64,000 nt of DNA from Pseudomonas peradeniyensis (GTDB lineage Bacteria > Pseudomonadota > Gammaproteobacteria > Pseudomonadales > Pseudomonadaceae), in NCBI RefSeq assembly GCF_014268935.2, contig NZ_JABWRJ020000004.1:310001-374000 (forward strand). The letters run 5' to 3'. A program made the translations under genes and the position numbers. The notes under the pieces are model-generated. The model was not told the DNA's origin, did no database searches, and worked only from the letters and a program-made list of their open reading frames with translations. Shown piece by piece: positions 16,216 to 25,200 of this stretch (its first letter is position 1; each line of letters starts with the position of its first letter).

Positions 16216-16707
16216 TCAGGACTTGCTGGTCAGATGGCTGAACAGCCCATCAGGCATGGCCTTGCCGTTGGCCTTGTAGATCGCCGCCAGGTGATCGTGG
16301 GCCTCCTGCTCGGAGATGAAGCCGTCGTGATTGCGGTCGATCTTGTCGAAGTCAGCCGCGCGGTCCTTGGCCACGGCCAGGAATTCCTCGCGGGAGACCT
16401 TGCCGTCGTGATTGCTGTCAGTGCGGGCGAACGAGGCGTCGCCGCACTTGCCCTCACCGCACTTGCCCTCGGCGCCGGCCTTGGCGCTGGTGCCACACTT
16501 GCCTTCGCCGCACTTGCCTTCGCTCTGCGTGGCCTTGCCGCCGGCACCGCACTTGCCCTCGCCGCACTTGCCTTCGCCCGGGGTCTTGGCGGCGGCCAGC
16601 TGGTAGCCTTGGGCCAGGGGTTCTACGGCGAAAGCGCTGTTGCCCAATACCATGCCGCCGAGCAGGGTGGCGCCGAGCAGGCCGAGGGTTTGACGGGTCG
16701 TTTTCAT
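16216..16707 (-). CDS. hvfA: HvfA-type RiPP metallophore precursor with EGKCG repeats fused to two EF-hands
   Basis: A 163-residue exported precursor. Residues 1-27 are a signal peptide (MKTTRQTLGLLGATLLGGMV, then SAFA). Residues 45-89 hold six EGKCG motifs in three tandem pairs (Cys48/53, 66/71, 83/88) joined by short GGKATQ and TSAKAGA linkers. In HvfA of Haemophilus, such cysteines are converted by HvfB/HvfC to oxazolone/thioamide pairs that bind copper. Residues 95-140 form two EF-hand loops, D97-SNHDGKVSRE-E108 and D124-RNHDGFISEQ-E135, so this protein may also bind calcium. The start at 16707 is set by the signal peptide; an upstream in-frame ATG adds non-signal sequence. hvfB and hvfC follow. 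Confidence 0.9.
   Translation of the reverse strand: MKTTRQTLGLLGATLLGGMVLGNSAFAVEPLAQGYQLAAAKTPGEGKCGEGKCGAGGKATQSEGKCGEGKCGTSAKAGAEGKCGEGKCGDASFARTDSNHDGKVSREEFLAVAKDRAADFDKIDRNHDGFISEQEAHDHLAAIYKANGKAMPDGLFSHLTSKS
16441..16575 (-). repeat. six-copy 15-base repeat encoding EGKCG
   Basis: Three tandem pairs of a GAGGGCAAGTGCGGC-like unit at 16441-16470, 16492-16521 and 16546-16575 within hvfA. Codon variation (GAG/GAA, TGC/TGT) between units argues for selected protein repeats rather than very recent slippage. Confidence 0.9.
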
Positions 16708-16817
16708 GGTGTTGCTCCACTGTGGTTGGAAAGTGGAGCCATTGAGCCGCAGCGGTGTGTCGCGGATGTATCGAGGCAGGCGATGTTTTGTATGCCAATG
16801 GGTCGCGGCGAAGCGCA

Positions 16818-16838
16818 GATACACAGTGATACATGAAC
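16818..16838. promoter_or_regulatory. candidate direct-repeat regulator site upstream of hvfA
   Basis: TACACAGTGATACATGAAC contains two TACA half-sites 10 bases apart. It lies 111 bases before hvfA. Nearly the same sequence occurs at 35980-36000 upstream of the DoxX gene, though in opposite orientation relative to the gene. Confidence 0.35.
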
Positions 16839-16874
16839 GACCCCCTGATTGCGCAGAGGGCCGTGATAGAGCGG

Positions 16875-17441
16875 TCAGTCCTCCAGCGGCTTGGGCGGTG
16901 CGGCCGGCTTGGCGGGCTTGGCCTTGCTGTCCTTGGCTTTACTGTCCTTGGTCTTGGGCTCCTCGGGTGCGGCGGCGACGGGCTCGGGCGCGGTGACTGC
17001 CTTCTCGCTGGCCGGCAGTTCGTCGACCGCCTTGAAGATCACCTGCGGGTCGAGCTTCGCGCCGCTGTCGTCGTCCTTGAGCACATGGCGCTCGCCGTCC
17101 TTGCCCACCAGGATCACCTTGGTGCCCTTGCTCGCGCCCAGCTTGAGCTCGCGGATAAGGGCCATGGTGGTCTGCTGCTCGAGGTTCTTGTCCTCGCGCT
17201 TGCCCATCATGTTGGCGACGCTGTACAGCACCAGGTTGCGCTCCTTGAAGCCGGCCTGGGTGGCGGAGTCTTTCAGCGCCTCTTCCAGGCCGCGCAGGGT
17301 CGGGTCGGCGGAACTCGGGGCAATGACCACCAGGGGCCTGGCCTTGCCCAGTTCCTTGGCCAGGGGCGCGTCGCTGTCGGCGGCGTGCAGGGGGCCGACG
17401 ACGGCGAGCAGGGTAGCGAGGGTCAGTGACCGGACCAGCAT
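16875..17441 (-). CDS. DUF4174 domain secreted protein
   Basis: A 188-residue exported protein. Residues 1-22 (MLVRSLTLATLLAVVGPLHA) are a signal peptide. Residues 25-140 match DUF4174, a thioredoxin-like family without the redox CXXC (RPLVVIAPSSADPTLRGLEE, TKVILVGKDGERHVLK, IFKAVDELP). The tail is a low-complexity Lys/Ala/Pro segment with a KTKDSKAKDSKAKPAKP repeat. The start at 17441 is chosen because AAGGAG lies 6 bases upstream; the ATG two codons earlier directly abuts that site. Its role is unknown. It lies 167 bases upstream of hvfA on the same strand but probably has its own promoter. Confidence 0.82.
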   Translation of the reverse strand: MLVRSLTLATLLAVVGPLHAADSDAPLAKELGKARPLVVIAPSSADPTLRGLEEALKDSATQAGFKERNLVLYSVANMMGKREDKNLEQQTTMALIRELKLGASKGTKVILVGKDGERHVLKDDDSGAKLDPQVIFKAVDELPASEKAVTAPEPVAAAPEEPKTKDSKAKDSKAKPAKPAAPPKPLED

Positions 17442-17648
17442 GGGCATCTCCTTATTCTCTCGATAAAACCAAAGACTGCGGATCAGGGAGAAAGATCCGA
17501 CGCGCGGGAGCCTAAACCACCCGGGCAGGCCGGTGCTTGGGCTAAAGGTAACTTGCCATTACCGGATCCTTCCTGACTGGCCGTTGCCTCCCGGAAACCG
17601 TCTACGGCTGAGCTGAGCATAGTTCAATGCCCGCACCCGTGAGGCGCT

Positions 17649-20600
17649 TCAATGCAGCGGCACCTGCCAGGTCCGCGCGTTCCTGGCCAGGGCCTCGCGG
17701 GTCAGCGCCACCAGGGTGTCGTGCTCGCGCCGCAGGATCCGCGCATGCAGGCGGTCGATGGCCTCCTCCGGGGCATCCAGGGCCAGCAGGTCGTCCAGGG
17801 TGTCGTGGTCGGCCTGGGGAACCCGCAGGCGTTCGGCAAAGGTCGTTTCCAGGTATTGCCGCCAGAAGCGCAGACCCACCATCCACTCGCTGATCGCATT
17901 CTCGGTCTGCGCCGCCCGGATCCAGTTGCGCGCCCAGGCGAGATCCGCCGGCGTGAGGTTGGCCACGCCGCGGTAGAGCATGTCACTGAGCTCGACCGGC
18001 AGGTCCAGCTCATCGCGCAGGTCGACTCGATAGGCCAGCGCCACTTCCACCGACTCCACGCCTGCGGTGGGCATGAGTTCGGCGTGGGTCCAGGCCAGTT
18101 CGTCGAGTCGCTGCAGGCGCCAGAGCTGGCCGCCCAGATGCAGCAGGGCCTGTTCGCGCTGGCCCGGCAGCGTGCCCTGCTCGGCCTGCCAGACCTTCAG
18201 GCGCACCTCCAGGTCACTGAAGCGAAACGTCGCGCTGTCCTCGCAGCGGGTCACCACCGAGTTGTCGAACAGTTCCTCGCGCAATGCCGGGTTCTCTTGC
18301 ATCGCCTGCAGCATGCGCAACAACCGCGCGGCCAGGTAGCGGGCAGAGAACTCGCGGTGGAAGTCCGCGGATTCGGTGAGTTCGGCCAGCAGGTTGAAGA
18401 ACTCGGCGGAGTTCGCCTCACCCTCCAACTGGACCCAGACCGCCGCCATGTCATCGCGCACGTCGTTGTCCACCAGGTCGAGCCAGCGCAACTGATAGGG
18501 CACCCGACTCTGCGAGACAGGGTTCCAGGTGTTCGTCGCCTCCGCGCTCGCGGCCAGGAGATTGCCGAACAGACTTACCCTGCCCTCGCGCCACAGGTGT
18601 GATGGGTAGAAGTCCTCGGGCAGCATCTCGATGCCATTGTCGCTGAGGTCCAGGGTGTGCAGGCGCGGAGCCTCGAGGACACCGTCGGGCAACGCGGTCG
18701 CCTCCGTCTGGCTGAGCAGCAAGGCATTGAGCCGCGGCATGCCATGGACGGAGAACGACCTGCGCAGTGGGTTGCGCGACAGGTTCAGGTAGGTCAGCGC
18801 CCTGCAGTTGGCCAGGATCCGCTCCTGCTCGGCATCCAGGGTGATCCGGTTGCCGGACAGGTCGAGCACCTCCAGGCGCTCGTTCAGCGACGATGGCAAC
18901 TGCTTCAGCTTGCAATTGGTGATCTCCAGTGTGCGCAAGTTGGGAAAGGCGTGCAGGAACGTGTCGGGGACCTCCCGCAGCCGCATGGCCCGCAGCGCCA
19001 GGCTCGAGACATGGGGAAAACTGACCTGGGCTGGGAGTGTCGGCAGTTGCTGCAGGCGACTGCGGGTCTGGGTCAGCAGGTAGCCTCCCGTCGGCTGCGC
19101 GGCATTGGCCTGTTCGGGAATCAGGAACCGCCAGCAATCCATCAACCCGCGCCCCAGGTCGCGTCGCGCTTCCCACTCGGTGGTGGCGAACGCCTTGCGT
19201 TTCCAGGTGGTCAGCGTCTTCTTCAGCAGGGCATGCTGCTGCTCCAGCTCACCCAGCGCGGCATCGGCATTCTGGCCGGTCTGCTGCAATTGCTCGAGCC
19301 ATTGCTGGATCTGCGTATCGCTGTACGCCGGATACAGATCGCGCAACCTGGCCGTCAATGCCCGCGGCCGGTTGTTGCTGATGCCGAACCAGCGTCGCCA
19401 GCCGCTGAGTGGGTAACCGATGCGGCCATCTTCGAGCCGCTGCGGGGCCAGGAACGAGGCCGGTGTGCGATCCAGACCCAGCGCGCCCGCAACGGCCTGG
19501 CGTTGCTGCAACGCCTGCCGGACCAGCGCCGCCCGCAGGGATTCGGCGAACGGTTCGGCCATGCCCATCGCCGCCCGCTGATCGACGTCGTAACCCTGAG
19601 CCAGCACCGCGAACAGCTCACCCGGCTGGCCAATGGCGGCACCGTTGTGGTCCGCGAGCTGGAAGTCGCCGTCGCGATGCACCAGTTGCCACGCCCGTCC
19701 CGTGCCCTGGGTGCCAAGCAAGGGCTCACCGGCAGCACCATCGTAAAGCCGCCAGGCCGGTGCCATGACCGAGCCGGGCATCTTGTCGAGCAGCATCAGG
19801 ACAACCTTTGCCAGGTCGAGATTCTGCGGCGTATCGAAGGTCAACGCCTCCAGCACCCTGGCCAGGCGAATGCGCCGAACCCGCGTGCTGGCCGCCTGGG
19901 CCATCGCCAGGGGCACCTGGCGATCAGCGAGCAGCCGTTGCCGGTCGCTGTCGCTCGCCTCACGCAGCAACGTCTGCGCGGCAGATTGATGCAGGCTTGC
20001 GAAGTCCCGGCGCAAAAGCCGCGTGGTTTCAGTGCCGAGATGCGATTCGTCGTACAACTGCCGGAACACGATCCGGCGTCCCCTCCAGAGATGCTCCGCC
20101 AACTCCTGTTGGCTCATTTGGCCGGCGCCCGGCAGGCCTCTGGCTTTTTCCAGCATGCTTGTATCGACAACCTGAGCGCCCGTGCGCAATTGAGCGACCA
20201 CATCCTGAATCCGCTCGGCAAGCACCATGCGCTCCACCGTATCGACCAGTTCCGCCTGCGGTGCCCTGCCATAGACATGCACGCCTCGCAGATGACTGCT
20301 ATCCAGGCCATGAATCGCCAAGGCCTGGTCGATCCGCGCATCGTCCAGACGCTCGAATACACCGCCAAGTCGGCGAAACATCCGGTGCCGGTTCTCCCAC
20401 TCGCCCGGTGACTCACTCCACAGCCGCCAGGCACCCGCGCCGTTATGACGCAGCAAGGGTCCATGGCCCTGGCGCGGGCGCAACTGCCATTGCTCGTCGC
20501 TCGCCCGCCAGCGCACCGGATAGTAGTGCCGCTCCATGCGGATCCAGCAGTGCTCGCCCAGCCGCAAGACGCCCTGTTCGTCCATTTGCGCCGCTGCGGG

Positions 20601-22118
20601 GGGTGCTTTACTGCGAAAAGGCGCAAGCTCGCCGTTCCACAGTTTCTCGCTGCCATCCTCCAGCCGTGCCGGCACCAGTTCGTCCACCCAGCTCCAGGCC
20701 CGCCGCACCGCCACCACGCCGGCCACTGTCGCCCCCACCAGTGCCATGCTCCTGCCCACCGTCAACAGGTGCTCCAAGGCGGCGCTGGTATCGCCTTCAC
20801 GCCAGTCCTCGACGGACTGGAAGGTCTCTTTCAGCAGGTCCCAGGCCATCACCGCCAGCAGCGCGATACCGACCTGGGGTATGAACAACCCGGCCAGCCC
20901 AAGCAAGGTCCAGCCTTCGGCCGCCAGGCGCTTGTCATGCTCGACCTGCATCGCACGGTCAAGCTGGGCCACGGGCGGCGCGATCATCGCGGCGTCGTCC
21001 TTGATCTGGGCGATACGGGCGCTGGCCAGGTGCTCGAACAATGCACCGGGGTAGGCCTGCATGTGCTCGTCCAGGTCCCGGGTCGCCCAGTCGGCCAGGT
21101 CCCCCAGTCGCTCCTGGACCTTGGTGAAGAAGGCCTGGCTATCGCGCCTGCGCACGAAGCGTCGGAAAAAGCGTTGGTATTCGACTTCACGCAGGCGCTT
21201 GCCGAGCACTCGCCGGGCAAAATCCTCCAGGTCCCCACGGGCGCTCCAGGGACCGTGAGGGTCGCCCGGGATATACACCAGCACGCGCTTGCTGGTATCG
21301 CGCAGCCAACCCTTGTCGATCACATCCAGCACGACGATCTGCTGCAGGTCGCAACCGAATGCCCTCATCTGTTTGGCGACCACCGAAGCACCGGCGAGCG
21401 TGCCCGGCTTGTCATCGTGATAGAGGCCGATGATCAACGTCAGCTCGGCCTCGGTGAGCACACCCTCGGCCCTGGCCTTGCAGGCATCTACCAGCAGGTT
21501 GGCCTGCTGCGATTGCCTGAGCAGCGCCTTGACGTTCTGCCCGGCGGCAGTCGAATCCAGTACTCCGGCGAGATGGCGTTGATACTGCGCACCCAGGTCG
21601 AGCGCGCGGCACAAGGCGGCAAACCCCCTGGCGTCTGGAGCAGCCAGAACCGTTCCCGCGTCGTCGACCACCGCATTGCGCCGCGGCTGCCCGTTGACGC
21701 CAGCTTCCCGTGCGGTGAAGTTGCACAAGGCCGCTTCCAGCAAGGGAGTCTCGTAGTCACTCGTGCCCTGCAACGGGTAACGCCCGGCAATCAGGCCGCC
21801 TTCATTGGCAAAGTGGAAATACTGTCGGCGAAAGAACAAGTTATCGACATCCTGCACGACACCCTGCCGGTCGCGCAGCGCCTGTTGCAGCAAAGGCCTG
21901 GCGAAGTGATCGATGCCCTGGATTCGGGCAAGCGCCTTGCTCAAGCCCTGTCGGCAGCGCAGGCTGGTCTTGAGCGCTTCGCCCAGCACGGCAAACTGCG
22001 CCTGGTTCAGCCCTCGCAGCCATGACGGCAGGCGCCGGGCGACCAGGCGATCCTGATAGTCCTGTTCGATGGCCAGCGTATCGATCTGCGTTGCTGCCCC
22101 TTTGACCACGGTGCCCAT
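17649..22118 (-). CDS. NEL-type E3 ubiquitin ligase effector with dermonecrotic-toxin-like and LRR domains (copy 1)
   Basis: A 1489-residue protein. Residues about 60-900 resemble the dermonecrotic toxin domain family of Pseudomonas effectors, with a repeated hallmark IVVLDVIDKGW, TSKRVLVYIPGDPHG and a hydrophobic hairpin near 402-470. Residues about 1035-1170 are five or six leucine-rich repeats (LRTLEITNCKLKQLP, LEVLDLSGNRITLD, LHTLDLSDNGIEMLP). Residues about 1205-1489 are an NEL domain; the catalytic Cys1292 sits in the C-x-D motif RCEDSATFRFSDLE. NEL proteins such as IpaH and SspH attach ubiquitin to eukaryotic targets, so a host role is likely; no signal peptide or secretion genes are seen here. 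GGAG lies 7 bases before the ATG. Confidence 0.9.
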   Translation of the reverse strand: MGTVVKGAATQIDTLAIEQDYQDRLVARRLPSWLRGLNQAQFAVLGEALKTSLRCRQGLSKALARIQGIDHFARPLLQQALRDRQGVVQDVDNLFFRRQYFHFANEGGLIAGRYPLQGTSDYETPLLEAALCNFTAREAGVNGQPRRNAVVDDAGTVLAAPDARGFAALCRALDLGAQYQRHLAGVLDSTAAGQNVKALLRQSQQANLLVDACKARAEGVLTEAELTLIIGLYHDDKPGTLAGASVVAKQMRAFGCDLQQIVVLDVIDKGWLRDTSKRVLVYIPGDPHGPWSARGDLEDFARRVLGKRLREVEYQRFFRRFVRRRDSQAFFTKVQERLGDLADWATRDLDEHMQAYPGALFEHLASARIAQIKDDAAMIAPPVAQLDRAMQVEHDKRLAAEGWTLLGLAGLFIPQVGIALLAVMAWDLLKETFQSVEDWREGDTSAALEHLLTVGRSMALVGATVAGVVAVRRAWSWVDELVPARLEDGSEKLWNGELAPFRSKAPPAAAQMDEQGVLRLGEHCWIRMERHYYPVRWRASDEQWQLRPRQGHGPLLRHNGAGAWRLWSESPGEWENRHRMFRRLGGVFERLDDARIDQALAIHGLDSSHLRGVHVYGRAPQAELVDTVERMVLAERIQDVVAQLRTGAQVVDTSMLEKARGLPGAGQMSQQELAEHLWRGRRIVFRQLYDESHLGTETTRLLRRDFASLHQSAAQTLLREASDSDRQRLLADRQVPLAMAQAASTRVRRIRLARVLEALTFDTPQNLDLAKVVLMLLDKMPGSVMAPAWRLYDGAAGEPLLGTQGTGRAWQLVHRDGDFQLADHNGAAIGQPGELFAVLAQGYDVDQRAAMGMAEPFAESLRAALVRQALQQRQAVAGALGLDRTPASFLAPQRLEDGRIGYPLSGWRRWFGISNNRPRALTARLRDLYPAYSDTQIQQWLEQLQQTGQNADAALGELEQQHALLKKTLTTWKRKAFATTEWEARRDLGRGLMDCWRFLIPEQANAAQPTGGYLLTQTRSRLQQLPTLPAQVSFPHVSSLALRAMRLREVPDTFLHAFPNLRTLEITNCKLKQLPSSLNERLEVLDLSGNRITLDAEQERILANCRALTYLNLSRNPLRRSFSVHGMPRLNALLLSQTEATALPDGVLEAPRLHTLDLSDNGIEMLPEDFYPSHLWREGRVSLFGNLLAASAEATNTWNPVSQSRVPYQLRWLDLVDNDVRDDMAAVWVQLEGEANSAEFFNLLAELTESADFHREFSARYLAARLLRMLQAMQENPALREELFDNSVVTRCEDSATFRFSDLEVRLKVWQAEQGTLPGQREQALLHLGGQLWRLQRLDELAWTHAELMPTAGVESVEVALAYRVDLRDELDLPVELSDMLYRGVANLTPADLAWARNWIRAAQTENAISEWMVGLRFWRQYLETTFAERLRVPQADHDTLDDLLALDAPEEAIDRLHARILRREHDTLVALTREALARNARTWQVPLH

Positions 22119-22170
22119 GTCGTTACTCCGGCTCGGAAAGGTCTACGAGCCTAACGGGCATCTGGACTGC

Positions 22171-22194
22171 GCTACCGCTAGCTAAATACCACCC
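22171..22194 (-). promoter_or_regulatory. conserved upstream motif of NEL gene copy 1
   Basis: On the gene strand the motif is GGGTGGTATTTAGCTA, beginning 76 bases before the start codon at 22118. The same GGGTGGTA-N2-TA-N-CTA pattern begins 75 bases before copy 2. Confidence 0.35.
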
Positions 22195-22211
22195 TCCCGC
22201 AAACCATCTGC

Positions 22212-25200
22212 TCACGGTGCGTCCAGCGATACCGTCCTGGCCCTGCCCATGGCCTCGCGGGTCAACTGCAGCATCACCTCATGCTCGCGTTGCTGGTTGT
22301 CGATATGCAGGCGGGCGATTTCCTGCTCCCGGTCGCCCAGGTCCATGAGCCGTTGCAGCTCCTCGTGCATGCGTGAAGGGACCTTGAGCCGATTGGCATG
22401 GTTGGCTCGCAGGTAGTCCTGCCAGAACGGCTGCCTGGCCAGGTACTGGGCCAGGCTGTCCGCCGACTGCGCGGCCATGACGGCGTGCGTGGCCTTGTGC
22501 AGGTCCCAGGGTTTGAGGTTGGGAATGCCAAAATAGAGCATGTCGTCCTGCTGGATCGGCAGGTCGAGCTTGCTGCGCAGCGCGATGCGATAGGCCAGCG
22601 CGAACTCGATCGACTCGCTGCTCGCGCCCGCCCGGAGCGCATGCTCCGCCGCGACCTGGTCCAGCACGTTCATCCGCCAAAGCTGCCCGCCCAGATGCAG
22701 CAGTGCGCGTTCGGGGTGGCGCGCCAGTTCACTGTGGCGCGCACGCCACACCATGACACGCAGTTCGAGGTCGGTGAAGCGAATGGTTGCGTTGTCCTGG
22801 CAATCGGTCACGGCCGCGTTGTCGAACAGCTCCCGCTTGAGTACAGGGTCCCGGGCCATGAACTCGAACATGTCCAGCAGGCGGATCGCGAAGTTCCTGG
22901 CCAATGGCGCTGACTTGAAGTTGCCCGCCGAGGTCAATGCCGCCAGCGTATTGAAAAGATCGGCAGATCCCTGCTCCGTTTCCAGTTGAGTCCACAGGGC
23001 GGACATGTCGTCACGCCTGTCGGTCGGCACCACATCCAGCCAGCGCAGACGGTAAGGCACGCGGCTGGCCTCCAGCCAATGCCATCGACTCAGCGTTTCC
23101 GGGGACGCGGCGAACAGGTTGCCGCGCAGGTTCACCCTGCCCACACGCCACAGCTCCGACTGGTGAAAGTCTTCGGGTAGCTCGTACAGGGCGTTGTCCC
23201 TGAGATCCAGTGTGTGCAGCTCCGGGCTGTCCATGATGCCGTAGGGAAAGGTGTCCAGCTGGCTGGCTTGAAGGTGCAAGGCATTGAGCCTGGGCATGCC
23301 GAAAACCGAGAAACTCCTGCCCAAAGGGTTGAACGACAGGTTGAGGTACACCAGCGACTGACAGCTGGCCAGGACCAGGGCCTGCCCTTCATCCAGGGCG
23401 ATCTGGTTACCCGACAGGTCGAGCACTTCCAGCTGGCCGGTGAGGGTTTCCGGCAGGGGCAGACGGGTGAGCCTGCAGTGGCTGATCTCGAGGCTGCGCA
23501 AGTTGGGGAATGCACGCAGGAAATCATCCGGAACTGTCTCCAGGCGCATGGCGTGCAACCCGAGGATCGAGATATGGGGGAAGCTGACGGACGGCGGTAT
23601 GCTCGGCAAGTGCTGCAGTCGGCTGCGGACCTGGAACAGCATGTAGCGCTGCGGTTCCTCCAGACCACCTTCCAGCTCCGGGACCAGCCATCGCCAGCAG
23701 TCGATCAGGCCCTTGCGAAAGGCACGCCTGGCCATCAACTCGAACGTGGGAAAGGCACCTCGGACCCACTGATCCAGGTGGTTGCTCAGCGCCCGGTACT
23801 GTTGCTCAAGGGCTTCCAGGCGCGCCTGAGCGTCGCCACTCTCGAGCCAGCGGCCGATCTGCTCGTCACTGAACGCCGGATAGAGATCTCGCAGCCTCGC
23901 CTGCAGGGCCCGCGGCGGGCGCCGGCCCATGGTTGCCCAGAAGCGGCCACCACTCAACGGATAACCTATCCTGCCGTCGCCTAGCTGCAACGGGACCAGG
24001 AACGTGCCGCCTGACTGATCCCCTCCAAGCCACGTGGTGATCATGCTCCGCAGACTGCCGGCATCCGCCGCCAAGCGTGCGCGCAAGGCAGGGGCATGGG
24101 GTTCGTCAAGACCAAGCGTTGACCACTGCTCGGCACCGCAGGCTTGGGCCAGGGTGTCGAACAACTCACCCGAGCGGAGTTCAACAGCAGCGGTACGGCA
24201 ACTGAACGCGCCATGGCGATGGATCAGGTCGAAAGGTGTTCCACGCCCCGCTGTGGTCAACAAGGGCTGGTCGGCATCGCCATCGAACAATCGCCAGCCA
24301 GGTCTGGTCGCGGCGCCCGGCAGGCGTGCGAGCAGGTGCAGGACGACCCGCCCGAGATCGAGTGTCTGCGGCGTGTCGATTGCCAGCGCTTCGTACACCC
24401 GAGTCAGGCGGATGCCCATGACCTGGGTCCTGGCGGCCTGGGCCATGGACAACGGCACCCGTCGTGTTTGCAGCAGCGCCGTCTGGTCATCGGCGCTGGC
24501 TGTGCGCCAGACCTCATCTGCCGCGAGGCGGTGCAGGCTGGTAAAACTGCCGCGCAGGATCGAACTGGCTTCGGTATCGGGAAAGTCCGAGTCATACAAT
24601 TGCCGCAACAGGACGCGGCGCTGGGCCCACACCACATCGGCCAGTGGCTGACCGTCCTGACCCGCTGCATCAGGCAGGCTGCGGGCGCGCTGCAACAGTG
24701 CCGAGTCGGCAATGGCCGCGCCACTGCGCAGCTGCTGAACCAGATCACCGATGCGACTGCTCAGCAAAAGGCGACTGGCCGTGTCGGTCACTGCCGCATC
24801 CGGGCGCCGACCATAGACATGCCAGGCCCGCAGGTGGTCCTCGTTCAAGTCGTGAATGGCCATGACATGCTTGACCTGCTGCTCATCGAGCGCGCTGAAC
24901 GGCCGGCCCAACCGACGCATCATCATGTGCGAGCCGCTCCACTCGGCCGGTTGCTCATGCCAGAGCCGCCAGGCCCCCGCGCCATTGTGACGCAGTTGCG
25001 GGCGGTGCCCCCTATAAGACAATAGCCGCCAACGCTCGTCAGCACGATCCTGATCGACCTGGTACCAGTGCCCCTGCATCTCGATCCAGCAATTCGTTCG
25101 ATGCCGGTGGATTCCTTGCTCGTCGATGACGGCGTCACTCGGCGGCCCTTCGTCGCGGTAAGGCTGCAGATCACCGTTCCACAGTTTTTCACTGCCATCG

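Noticed and set aside
16412..16606. A plus-strand repetitive HLPSPHLPS frame
   Set aside because: It is the antisense reading of the EGKCG repeats of hvfA.
22119..22211. An hrp box before the NEL ligase genes
   Set aside because: The HrpL consensus GGAACC-N15/16-CCACNNA is not present before either gene, so type III co-regulation is not supported.
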